A model generated the notes under the pieces. It saw nothing but the letters and a program-made list of their open reading frames with translations, did not search any database and was not told where the DNA came from. This document shows, piece by piece, positions 1 to 7,343 of a DNA stretch of 64,000 nucleotides; within the stretch, counting starts at the first letter, position 1; every line of letters begins with the position of its first letter. Position numbers and translations under genes: made by a program. The DNA is from Formosa sp. Hel1_31_208 (GTDB lineage Bacteria; Bacteroidota; Bacteroidia; Flavobacteriales; Flavobacteriaceae), in NCBI RefSeq assembly GCF_900104785.1, contig NZ_LT629733.1, positions 2,264,501-2,328,500 of the forward strand, given 5' to 3'.

Positions 1-2
1 AT

Positions 3-668
3 TGGTTCGCAAGTTATCTGCGATCAGGAGCAAGCCCTGGAGCTGCACTTGCACTTGCCAAAATGAATACTGTAGCAGATATAAGTCTTGTATTAAAATC
101 TATCAAAGTTCCTACATTAATACTTCATAGAACTGGTGATAAAGATGTGAATATAGAAGAAGGAAAATATTTAGCTGACAAAATACCAAATGCAAAATTC
201 GTTGAACTACAAGGTAATGATCATCTCTTTTGGGTTGGTGACACTCATTCAGTAATTGCTGAGATTGAAGAATTTATAACAGGTATAAGGCCTATTAAAT
301 CAAAAGAGAGTACTGCTCAAAATTCAATTAACAAAAGAACAAGTGAATACTCAAAAATAAATATTGAAGATGTTATGCTAAACAATTTTCAATACAATTT
401 AAAGATATCTGAGTTCGCTATTTTAAGTGGAAGAAGTTTGTCTGCTTTTAAAAGAGATTTTCAAACCCAATTCAAAACTACACCTTCATCTTGGTTAAAA
501 AACAAGCGACTTGAATATGCTAGAGAACTTTTGTTAGAAAACAATTTAAATGTTAACGAGATATGTTATGAAATTGGCTTTATTAATAGCTCTCATTTCA
601 TTAAAGCTTTTAAAAACAAGTACCAATTACCGCCTAATAAATTCAAACAAGGGCTTCTTGACTCATAA
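3..668 (+). CDS. alpha/beta-hydrolase-AraC fusion regulator, C-terminal part (5' end outside window)
   Basis: The frame is open from the first bases of the window (WFASYLRSGASP...) so the gene begins upstream; the internal ATG at 63 is not the true start. The visible part is the end of an alpha/beta-hydrolase domain (KVPTLILHRTGD and the catalytic-His region GNDHLFWVGD) followed by an AraC/XylS helix-turn-helix domain (RSLSAFKRDFQ ... NVNEICYEIGFINSSHFIKAFK). It is a close paralogue of the complete 398-residue protein at 17657-18853 and aligns with it through both domains. Known for the family: AraC domains bind DNA; the hydrolase part may sense a small ligand (inference). No intergenic attC-like element separates it from the downstream methyltransferase, so the two may share one cassette. 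Confidence 0.85.
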   Translation, partial: WFASYLRSGASPGAALALAKMNTVADISLVLKSIKVPTLILHRTGDKDVNIEEGKYLADKIPNAKFVELQGNDHLFWVGDTHSVIAEIEEFITGIRPIKSKESTAQNSINKRTSEYSKINIEDVMLNNFQYNLKISEFAILSGRSLSAFKRDFQTQFKTTPSSWLKNKRLEYARELLLENNLNVNEICYEIGFINSSHFIKAFKNKYQLPPNKFKQGLLDS

Positions 669-789
669 ACCTCACATTTAATAAACTTGGGCTTTAGAGA
701 ACACTATTTGAACTTTAGAGCAAATTGCCAGAAGATTTAATGTTTAATCTTTGATTTAGTATTTAATAACGCATTAAAATCTGAATCAT

Positions 790-1845
790 ATGGAATTAAA
801 CGAAAACAAATTACACGACTTATTAGGGAAAGTTGTAACAGAAATGGGCGCTGCGGCCAATGGACCTCTAATAACCATCGGTGATAAATTAGGGCTCTAC
901 AAAACATTATCAGAATCTAACGAAATGTCATCACAACAATTGGCAGATGCAACAAACACTGCAGAACGCTATATAAGAGAATGGGCTTCCGCTCAAGCTG
1001 CTTCGGGTTATATTAATTACAATCAGAATAGCAACACCTTTTCAATGACACCCGAACAAACTGCGGTTTTTGGTAATGCAAAAAGTCCTGTGTTTATGAC
1101 AGGTGCTTTCTATGCTATTTCATCCTTATATTTTGATGAATCAAAAATTGAAAATGCTTTTAAAACGGGCGAAGGTGTTTCTTGGGGAGATCATAATAGT
1201 TGCTTATTCTGTGGTACAGAAAAGTTTTTCAGTCCCTCGTATGAAGGTAATTTAATTGGTAACTGGTTACCAGCTTTAGATGGCGTTGTAGAAAAATTAC
1301 ATCATGGTGCAAAAGTAGCCGATATTGGTTGTGGTCATGCAGCTTCAACTATTATTATGGCAAAAGCATTTCCAAATTCTACTTTTATTGGCTATGATTA
1401 TCACGATAAATCTATAGAACAAGCAAAAGAGAGAGCAAAAGAAGCCGGAATTACAAATATTTCTTTTGAAGTTGCTACTGCTAAAGATTTTACCGGAAAA
1501 GATTTTGATTTTATTGCATTCTTTGATTGCTTGCACGATATGGGAGATCCTATAGGTGCTTGCGCTCACGCTAAGAATGCATTGAAACCAGATGGCACAT
1601 GTATGATTGTTGAACCTTTTGCTCAAGATTCCTTAGCCGAGAACCTAAATCCTGTTGGGCGTGCATTTTACGCGTTTTCTACCATGCTTTGTGTACCTTG
1701 TTCTTTAAATCAAGAAGTTGGGAAAGCTTTAGGAGCGCAATCTGGAGAAAAACGATTAAAAGATACGATTATAGCTGGAGGGTTCAGCAGTTTCAAAAGA
1801 GCAACAGAAACACCATTTAACTTAATTTTGGAAGCGAGACCTTAA
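790..1845 (+). CDS. SAM-dependent methyltransferase with N-terminal winged-helix domain
   Basis: 351 residues. Residues about 1-90 form an N-terminal helical/winged-helix dimerisation region like those of O-methyltransferase and Rv2258c-type enzymes (LADATNTAERYIREWASA). The class I Rossmann methyltransferase fold follows, with the SAM motif VADIGCGHAAST near residue 180, acidic residue GYDYHD after strand 2, and FFDCLHDMGDP after strand 4. Substrate unknown. The start is the only plausible ATG, just after an AT-rich leader. An attC-like element with an embedded terminator hairpin lies 10 bp downstream, making this the first clearly delimited cassette gene of the array. Confidence 0.85.
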   Translation: MELNENKLHDLLGKVVTEMGAAANGPLITIGDKLGLYKTLSESNEMSSQQLADATNTAERYIREWASAQAASGYINYNQNSNTFSMTPEQTAVFGNAKSPVFMTGAFYAISSLYFDESKIENAFKTGEGVSWGDHNSCLFCGTEKFFSPSYEGNLIGNWLPALDGVVEKLHHGAKVADIGCGHAASTIIMAKAFPNSTFIGYDYHDKSIEQAKERAKEAGITNISFEVATAKDFTGKDFDFIAFFDCLHDMGDPIGACAHAKNALKPDGTCMIVEPFAQDSLAENLNPVGRAFYAFSTMLCVPCSLNQEVGKALGAQSGEKRLKDTIIAGGFSSFKRATETPFNLILEARP

Positions 1846-1854
1846 ACCAAAACG

Positions 1855-1989
1855 TGCTACAACAACGAGTATAAGTAATAGCGATTTGAGTTCTAATTCA
1901 AATCGCTATTCTTTTTTATTTTGTAAATTACTTCCTGAAAAGTGGTGCTTTTTATTTCGCTACTACTCATACACGAAGACGTTGTATGC
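1855..1989 (+). repeat. attC-like element A
   Basis: Left arm TGCTACAAC-AACGAGTATAAGTAATAGCG pairs imperfectly with right arm CGCTACTACTCATACACGAAGAC-GTTGTATGC; the right arm is longer, leaving extrahelical bases. 135 bp. Right core GTTGTATGC (1981-1989) is the exact reverse complement of the left core of the next element (3895-3903), across the esterase gene. Confidence 0.8.
1877..1917 (+). terminator. Rho-independent terminator inside attC-like element A
   Basis: A 13-bp perfect stem, AATAGCGATTTGA (1877-1889) and TCAAATCGCTATT (1898-1910), with an 8-base loop, followed by CTTTTTTATTTT. It ends transcription of the methyltransferase and occupies the central part of the element, where most other copies carry a GGAAAATCC/GGATTTTCC hairpin. 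Confidence 0.85.
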
Positions 1990-2006
1990 TATTAAAACCG
2001 GCTAGC

Positions 2007-3872
2007 ATGAAAATTCTAAGTATTATATGTCTCCTTTTTGTTCTGCTGACCTCATGTAAACAGAAATCAACTGATGACTATGTTTCAGATTGGATAGTAG
2101 ATCATGCTATCCCACTTAAGACCGTAGAAGCTGGAAATGGATTTGAAGACCTCACTCCAATTGGTAAAATCATAAGTAACGCACGAATCGTTTCCTTGGG
2201 GGAACCCACCCATGGTAATCGTGAGGTATTTCAATTGAAACACCGCTTTGTCGAATATCTCGTCACTGAAGAAGGATTTAACTTATTCGCTTTGGAATGC
2301 CCCTTTGGAGAAGCATTCGATGTTAATCAATATATTTTAGAAGGTATCGGAACTCCGGAAGAGGCTTTGGCAGGCATTTATTTTTCGACCTGGGATACAA
2401 AAGAGTTTGTGGAATTGTTAAAATGGATGCGTGCCTACAATGCAGATTCTGCTCATACTACCAAATTAAAGTTCTACGGTTTTGACATGCAGGATCCTGA
2501 GCGATCAGCACGAGTAATGTTGGACTACATAAAAAAGGTAGACACAGAATTATATCAATCTGTTAAAGCTGAATTAGCCATTCTTGAAATTCAATTTTCC
2601 GAGCCAATCTCCTTGGGACGAAGGCCCTATATTCCTAAAGAATATGATGAAGCGAGTTTATTGGCAATAAAAAATGTGATGAATGCTTTCCAGCAAAACA
2701 AAGAGACTTATAAATCTAAAACTACCGAAAAGGAATGGGTATGGGCACTACATTATGCACGGCAAGTAGAGTTGTGGATAGAAGCGTGTTTTAATGATGG
2801 TGAAAATTATGATGAAATACGAGATAAAGGTCAGGCTGAAAACATCAAATGGATGCTTGATCAGGAAGGAGAGTCTTCTAAGGCCATAGTCTGGGCACAT
2901 AATTGCCACGTATCGAATGCTTCTCCAAAGGATGACATTAATATGCACGGTTATTACCTACGAAAGATGTATGGAGACCAATTAAAAATATTCGGGTTGT
3001 TTTTTAATAGAGGTGGATTTAAAGCGATTGATACCAATATCCCTTCCAAAGGGATGTTCAACTTCTCTCTTGGTCAAGCTCCTCCTGGCACGTTAGAAAA
3101 CACATTGGCCGCTACACAGCATTCTCTAGCAGTGTTGGATATGCATGAGTTACCAAAGAAAGGCCCTGTTCGTGAATGGTTCTATACAGAACGTCCTACC
3201 AGACATTCTGGAGGAGGATATGATGAAAAAAAGCCCGAGGACTATTTTTGGTCTTACATCCCTGCCGAGGCTTATGATGTCCTTGTCTATTTGGATAGAA
3301 CCAGCCCGGTAATATCAGTCAATGATGACGCTTATGAATATATCTGGATGCTTAATAAAAAATTAGATACGCCAACGAATCTGGATTTCGAAGAGGACTT
3401 TGATGGCGAAGAACCAAGCGGTTGGATGGTTTGGTCTAAATTTCAACGACTGGGGGTTGAACTATTGGTAACCAATAAGAATCCATACCAAGGGAAACAT
3501 GCCGCTATGATTCATCGTCCCGAAGGAGTTAAATTTGGAGAAATTACTCCTAGCCTAACACAAAGGATTGATGCCACGCCCTATCGTGGAAAAAAAATTA
3601 GGATAACTGCTACCGCCCGATCTGAAGTAAAAGACCGTGGTTTTTCGTTTTTCCGATTAGCAATCGAGCCTGATATACTGCAAAGTGCCCATAATGGGTC
3701 ACCTCCATTGTTTGATAGTTTAGATGAATTTCGAATTAACTCAGCAAATTGGGAAACGATTCAGATTGAAGCAGAAGTTACCGAGGTTGCAAATACCATT
3801 AACTTTGGAATATATCTCCGAGACTCCGGAACAGTTTGGATAGATGATGTAGCCATAGAAATAATAGAATGA
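2007..3872 (+). CDS. erythromycin-esterase family lipoprotein with C-terminal beta-sandwich domain
   Basis: About 621 residues from the ATG at 2007, chosen because it starts a lipoprotein signal (MKILSIICLLFVLLTSC); the upstream ATG at 1986 overlaps the attC right core. The Ere-like catalytic domain shows SLGEPTHG (around residue 66), FALECPFGEA and WAHNCHVSNA, the conserved Glu/His motifs of this family, which hydrolyses or otherwise modifies esters and includes macrolide esterases. Residues about 455-620 (DFEEDFDGEEPSGW ... WIDDVAIEIIE) resemble a carbohydrate-binding-like beta sandwich. Probably anchored in the outer membrane or periplasm. True macrolide resistance is not proven, since many family members have other substrates. 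It is the sole gene of cassette A-B, whose ends match perfectly over 9 bp. Confidence 0.85.
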   Translation: MKILSIICLLFVLLTSCKQKSTDDYVSDWIVDHAIPLKTVEAGNGFEDLTPIGKIISNARIVSLGEPTHGNREVFQLKHRFVEYLVTEEGFNLFALECPFGEAFDVNQYILEGIGTPEEALAGIYFSTWDTKEFVELLKWMRAYNADSAHTTKLKFYGFDMQDPERSARVMLDYIKKVDTELYQSVKAELAILEIQFSEPISLGRRPYIPKEYDEASLLAIKNVMNAFQQNKETYKSKTTEKEWVWALHYARQVELWIEACFNDGENYDEIRDKGQAENIKWMLDQEGESSKAIVWAHNCHVSNASPKDDINMHGYYLRKMYGDQLKIFGLFFNRGGFKAIDTNIPSKGMFNFSLGQAPPGTLENTLAATQHSLAVLDMHELPKKGPVREWFYTERPTRHSGGGYDEKKPEDYFWSYIPAEAYDVLVYLDRTSPVISVNDDAYEYIWMLNKKLDTPTNLDFEEDFDGEEPSGWMVWSKFQRLGVELLVTNKNPYQGKHAAMIHRPEGVKFGEITPSLTQRIDATPYRGKKIRITATARSEVKDRGFSFFRLAIEPDILQSAHNGSPPLFDSLDEFRINSANWETIQIEAEVTEVANTINFGIYLRDSGTVWIDDVAIEIIE

Positions 3873-3893
3873 ACTATAAAACTAAATTAAAAC

Positions 3894-3949
3894 GGCATAC
3901 AACATTGTATATAAGCCATTAAAACGGCTCATATACGAAACCGTTAGCC
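3894..3949 (+). repeat. attC-like element B, compact 56-bp form
   Basis: GGCATACAAC-ATTGTATATAAGCC, a 7-base spacer, then GGCTCATATACGAAACC-GTTAGCC. It lacks the long centre of the other copies and matches the layout of classical short attC sites (R''-spacer-L'' / L'-spacer-R', one arm longer). Left core GCATACAAC pairs with 1981-1989; right core GTTAGCC (3943-3949) pairs exactly with GGCTAAC at 4785-4791. Confidence 0.85.
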
Positions 3950-3974
3950 TTCATTATGACCAACCACTAACCAA

Positions 3975-4733
3975 ATGATAAAATTCTTTAGAAAAATTAG
4001 GCAAAACTTACTTATGGAAAATAAAACTGGGAAGTATTTTAAATATGCTATTGGTGAGATTGTGCTTGTGGTTATTGGAATTTTGATTGCTTTGCAAGTC
4101 AGCAACTGGAATCAACTTCGCGTTGAACAAAACACCATAAATACATATTACATAAAACTTATTTCTACTTTAGGAAACGACATCCAGGAACAAAAAAGGA
4201 ATTTAGATAGATTAAATTCAAGTGAAAATAAATTTAAACGAAGTCTTGAGATTTTAAATTCGCAAAGTACTGCTGATATTGAAGAACTTAAATCTTCCGT
4301 AGGTGAGCTTAATACTGCTTTTGTTAATGATTACTCCATGGAATTGTTTGATGAGTTTATAACCAAAGGTTACCTTTCTAAAATAGAAGATGAAGAACTT
4401 AAAAGTCAGTTTGAAACCGTAAAAATATTGTTAGTTCAAGGTGTTACATGGTCCGCAGTGTTAGATGATGAATTTATAAGTATTATAAAGCCCTTCATAA
4501 TTAAAAATCTAAGTTACTCTGATATTCCCCAAGGCTATAAGCGATTAGAAAATGAAAGACCAAAAGATGGACCCGAAGTTGATTACACCAAACTATTTAA
4601 CAACAATGAGGCTTGGAATGTAATCTACGGTAGATTAGGTTCTTTAGGAGCTACGATTAGAATGAAAAACATTATGCTTGAGGAACTTCAAAAATTAAAA
4701 GCAATGCTTGAAGAAAAAATCAACAAATCATGA
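3975..4733 (+). CDS. DUF6090 family membrane-anchored protein
   Basis: 252 residues. The N-terminus (MIKFFRKIRQNLLMENKTGKY) followed by a hydrophobic segment FKYAIGEIVLVVIGILIALQVSNWN at about 22-46 is the signature of DUF6090, a Bacteroidota family of unknown function. The rest is a charged, largely helical domain with coiled-coil-like stretches near 60-100 and at the C-terminus (LEELQKLKAMLEEKI). One transmembrane helix is expected. It is the only gene in cassette B-C, delimited by exactly complementary 7-bp cores. Confidence 0.85.
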   Translation: MIKFFRKIRQNLLMENKTGKYFKYAIGEIVLVVIGILIALQVSNWNQLRVEQNTINTYYIKLISTLGNDIQEQKRNLDRLNSSENKFKRSLEILNSQSTADIEELKSSVGELNTAFVNDYSMELFDEFITKGYLSKIEDEELKSQFETVKILLVQGVTWSAVLDDEFISIIKPFIIKNLSYSDIPQGYKRLENERPKDGPEVDYTKLFNNNEAWNVIYGRLGSLGATIRMKNIMLEELQKLKAMLEEKINKS

Positions 4734-4784
4734 AGTTTCGATTAAATGTCTTAGTGCCGAATTGACAAATAAAAAATAACGAAA

Positions 4785-4918
4785 GGCTAACAACGTGCAT
4801 AATTAATTGCTCAGGCAAGTGCCTATTTACGAAAATCCTCACGAATTTTCTATTCTGTTTGTATTTGCTAATTTAGTTGCTGAAACACGCAACGAAATCA
4901 TACACAAGACCGTTGCCC
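4785..4918 (+). repeat. attC-like element C
   Basis: 134 bp. Left GGCTAAC-AACGTGCATAATTAATTGC; right GCAACGAAATCATACACAAGACC-GTTGCCC. The centre carries GAAAATCC...GAATTTTC. Left core pairs with element B right; right core GTTGCCCAC (4912-4920) is the exact complement of GTGGGCAAC at 5637-5645. Confidence 0.9.
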
Positions 4919-4923
4919 ACAAT

Positions 4924-5631
4924 ATGAAAAAACAATTGATAAGAACAATTTTAACTCTATTTTTGATTTCGTTTAGCTATTTAACTTTTGCCCAAAGTGG
5001 AAAAGCTACTTTAATATTGAAAGATAGTACTAGAATTAATGGGTTTGGCGAAATAAGCGGAATTTCATCAATCGTTTCAATAAAATTCAAGAATGACAGC
5101 CTAAAATGGAGAAGTTATAAGTCAAAAGAAGTTATCGGAATAGACATATTAGAAAACGATTATTATAGACAGTTTCGATATAAATATAAGGACAAAGACA
5201 AGTTCCCAGAAATATTGGAAATAGTTTCTATTGATAGTTTAAGCCTCTATGTGCGAACTTATAGCGGTAGTGTTTTAACAAACTCATTCGTGAATGAACC
5301 AATTAATATTAATGGAGTTGACAACCCGCAAACAATTGAGTTAGATAATGGACAAAAAATAAATATAAGTAACCGACCTCGTAACAGCTACACGGAAATT
5401 AACTTTCCGAGATACAGTTATTATGTTGGCTTTGGAGAAAGTGACCAAGTTGAACATTTATATACTAAAGGTATACCATTTGCGAAAAGTTTCAAAAAGT
5501 CAATGAAACAATACTTTAAGAATTGTCCCTCATTAATTGACAAAGTTGAAAACAAAGAGTTTAAAAATGATGAGCTATGGAAAATTTTAGATTATTATAA
5601 CCGAAATTGCTTAAATGTAAAATCCGAATAA
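4924..5631 (+). CDS. secreted protein of unknown function
   Basis: 235 residues from the ATG at 4924, which begins a clear signal peptide (MKKQLIRTILTLFLISFSYLTFAQ); longer reading upstream would run through the attC-like element and is rejected. The mature part starts with a small beta-rich segment (ATLILKDSTRINGFGEI ... VSIKFKNDSLKWRSYKSKEVIGIDI) of the kind seen in many Bacteroidota secreted proteins, followed by a helical C-terminus with two Cys. No family recognised with confidence. Sole gene of cassette C-D, whose 9-bp end cores match perfectly. Confidence 0.75.
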   Translation: MKKQLIRTILTLFLISFSYLTFAQSGKATLILKDSTRINGFGEISGISSIVSIKFKNDSLKWRSYKSKEVIGIDILENDYYRQFRYKYKDKDKFPEILEIVSIDSLSLYVRTYSGSVLTNSFVNEPININGVDNPQTIELDNGQKINISNRPRNSYTEINFPRYSYYVGFGESDQVEHLYTKGIPFAKSFKKSMKQYFKNCPSLIDKVENKEFKNDELWKILDYYNRNCLNVKSE

Positions 5632-5636
5632 ATACT

Positions 5637-5772
5637 GTGGGCAACACCGTGTATAATTAATTGCTTTGGCAAGTGCTTATTTGGAAAATTCCTTCGGAAT
5701 TTTCTCGCGTTCGTTTTTGTTTACTAAATTAGTTGCTTAAACACGCAACTAACCATACACAAAACCGTTAGC
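5637..5772 (+). repeat. attC-like element D
   Basis: 136 bp. Left GTGGGCAAC-ACCGTGTATAATTAATTGC; right GCAACTAACCATACACAAAACC-GTTAGC. The centre has a GGAAAATTCC/GGAATTTTC hairpin. Right core GTTAGC pairs with GCTAAC at 6738-6743, the remnant after the next gene. Confidence 0.9.
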
Positions 5773-5794
5773 AAAAATTAAAAACAGAACAAAC

Positions 5795-6730
5795 ATGAAA
5801 TATATTTTAACTTTCCTACTAGCCTTAGTATTTTACACACCTATATTTTCACAAAATGAATTAAAAAAAGAGATTCAGAAAGATGGAAGTTATATATCCG
5901 AACTATTAACTAAAGCGGACTCTATTTCTTACGAATACTCCAAACGATCTTCTTTTGAAGCCATTATTAATAAAGCTTTTATGTATTATGATGAAAGAAT
6001 CATCTACTATTCCAACCATGATAAAGCAAGTAATGGATTATATGAAATAGGCTTTCCTAAAGAAGAAGGTTACGAATATTCTAAAAAAGACTTTTTAACC
6101 TTTTTAAAACAGAAATTGCAAGATCCTATAATCGAATTAAGCACCAAAGCTGACAATTATAATTTACTGTGCGAACAAATTTCAATCAATCCCGCTATTA
6201 ATAACGAGGCAGAAATTCGAGAAATAATAGCTGTTTACGATTCTTATGATGAATTAACTCAATATTACAATTCTTTAAAACGAGCATTACACCTTGATGA
6301 TCTAAGTTATGCAAGGCGCAACGAAAATTACAGCACTGACAAGATAGAATGCAAGGTCTTACGAACAGTTCTGAAAGACTATGATAAAGTAGATACAGCT
6401 ATAGTTTCTTACCTCGAACAAGTAGATTCCGTTAACAAAAAATTTTTTGCCCTTCCAACACAACACCAAAACTTAAGAATAATAAAGAAAAGAGACCAAG
6501 AAATAGAAAGAGAGTTGGCTGCAAACGAAAACGATACTGATAATGAACGAAGTGAAAAAAACATACTCAGAGCTGACTACAATTCTCTTTCTATTGAGTA
6601 TTTCTATTATTTTAATGGATTTAGAGGTGAACTTGATTTAAGGAATTATTACACCCAATACAACGAAATTACGACTAAATATGCTCGAGAATTTTTAGAA
6701 GGTTGGATGAAAGAAAAAGGTTGTATATAG
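5795..6730 (+). CDS. secreted helical protein of unknown function
   Basis: 311 residues with an N-terminal signal peptide (MKYILTFLLALVFYTPIFSQ). The mature part is charged, Tyr- and Glu-rich and predicted mostly helical (for example REIIAVYDSYDELTQYYNSLKRALHLDDL; a Lys/Glu-rich stretch near 225-255). No motif or family recognised. It is followed within 12 bases by GCTAAC and a short AT-rich sequence resembling the left arm of an attC-like site, so it is probably a cassette whose own site was truncated. Confidence 0.7.
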   Translation: MKYILTFLLALVFYTPIFSQNELKKEIQKDGSYISELLTKADSISYEYSKRSSFEAIINKAFMYYDERIIYYSNHDKASNGLYEIGFPKEEGYEYSKKDFLTFLKQKLQDPIIELSTKADNYNLLCEQISINPAINNEAEIREIIAVYDSYDELTQYYNSLKRALHLDDLSYARRNENYSTDKIECKVLRTVLKDYDKVDTAIVSYLEQVDSVNKKFFALPTQHQNLRIIKKRDQEIERELAANENDTDNERSEKNILRADYNSLSIEYFYYFNGFRGELDLRNYYTQYNEITTKYAREFLEGWMKEKGCI

Positions 6731-6737
6731 AACTTTA

Positions 6738-6765
6738 GCTAACAAAATATATAAAAAATAGCGTT
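6738..6765 (+). repeat. truncated attC-like left arm
   Basis: GCTAAC-AAAATATATAAAAAATAGCG fits the left-arm pattern (AAC, spacer, TATAA, then AGCG). GCTAAC is complementary to the GTTAGC that ends element D. No right arm is found before the next coding sequence, so a deletion appears to have fused two cassettes. Confidence 0.45.
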
Positions 6766-6767
6766 TT

Positions 6768-7127
6768 GTGCTTAAACAAGAAGTTGTTAAAATGACCTCA
6801 GATGATGAAAATACTTTTATTGGATGCTATAAACAAATCACCAAAAGTCGTCTTTCTTCACCAGAGATATTTATCGAAATTCAAATAGATAGTTTAGGCA
6901 AACTACAGATTTACAATAGCAATTTTGATGAAGAACCTAATTATTAGATACTGAAACCAACTTCAATTAGGAATGTCTATTTAGATGACAACCCTCTTAA
7001 CAATTTTTCATTGTCTGGTCAATCCCAATATGCATTCCTAATAGATGAAAATGGAAACCAGGTTATTCAAAAATTAGACTATTCATGGGAAGCTTATGAA
7101 AAAATTGAATGTGAAAAGACTAATTAA
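6768..7127 (+). pseudogene. broken gene of unknown function, in-frame TAG
   Basis: One reading frame runs from a possible GTG at 6768 or ATG at 6792 to TAA at 7125-7127, interrupted only by TAG at 6945-6947. Before the stop it reads ENTFIGCYKQITKSRLSSPEIFIEIQIDSLGKLQIYN and after it NVYLDDNPLNNFSLSGQSQYAFLIDENGNQ. The frame being kept on both sides argues for a single nonsense change. No signal peptide is visible, so the original 5' end may have been lost together with the upstream attC-like site. Not assigned to a family. Confidence 0.6.
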
Positions 7128-7129
7128 CG

Positions 7130-7287
7130 TTTGCCAACACCGTGTATAGTTCATTGCGGCTGAATTCCTAATCGGAATTGCTTCGCCAGTTCGCTATGCT
7201 CGTGTCATTGCAATTTGCTATCTTTCGGTTACGGCGAAAAATCATACCTGATTTTCCGCAACGAGCCATACACAATCACGTTAGCCT
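7130..7287 (+). repeat. attC-like element E
   Basis: 158 bp, longer than the modal form. Left TTTGCCAAC-ACCGTGTATAGTTCATTGCGGC; right GCAACGAGCCATACACAATCAC-GTTAGCC. Right core GTTAGCC matches GACTAAC at the start of element F in 6 of 7 bases, across the 4.1-kb trehalose gene pair. Confidence 0.85.
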
Positions 7288-7343
7288 TCATTAGTTTGCT
7301 TTCAAAGGGTAACAGAAAATTTTAAAATAATAAGAGAGAGAAA

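Noticed and set aside
2007..3872. Confirmed macrolide-resistance gene
   Set aside because: Ere-family motifs are present, but most environmental members have no demonstrated macrolide activity.
4807..4923. Longer N-terminus for the secreted protein at 4924
   Set aside because: These codons lie in the attC-like element, and a standard signal peptide begins at 4924. The same reasoning removes the extended starts at 16985 and 23622.
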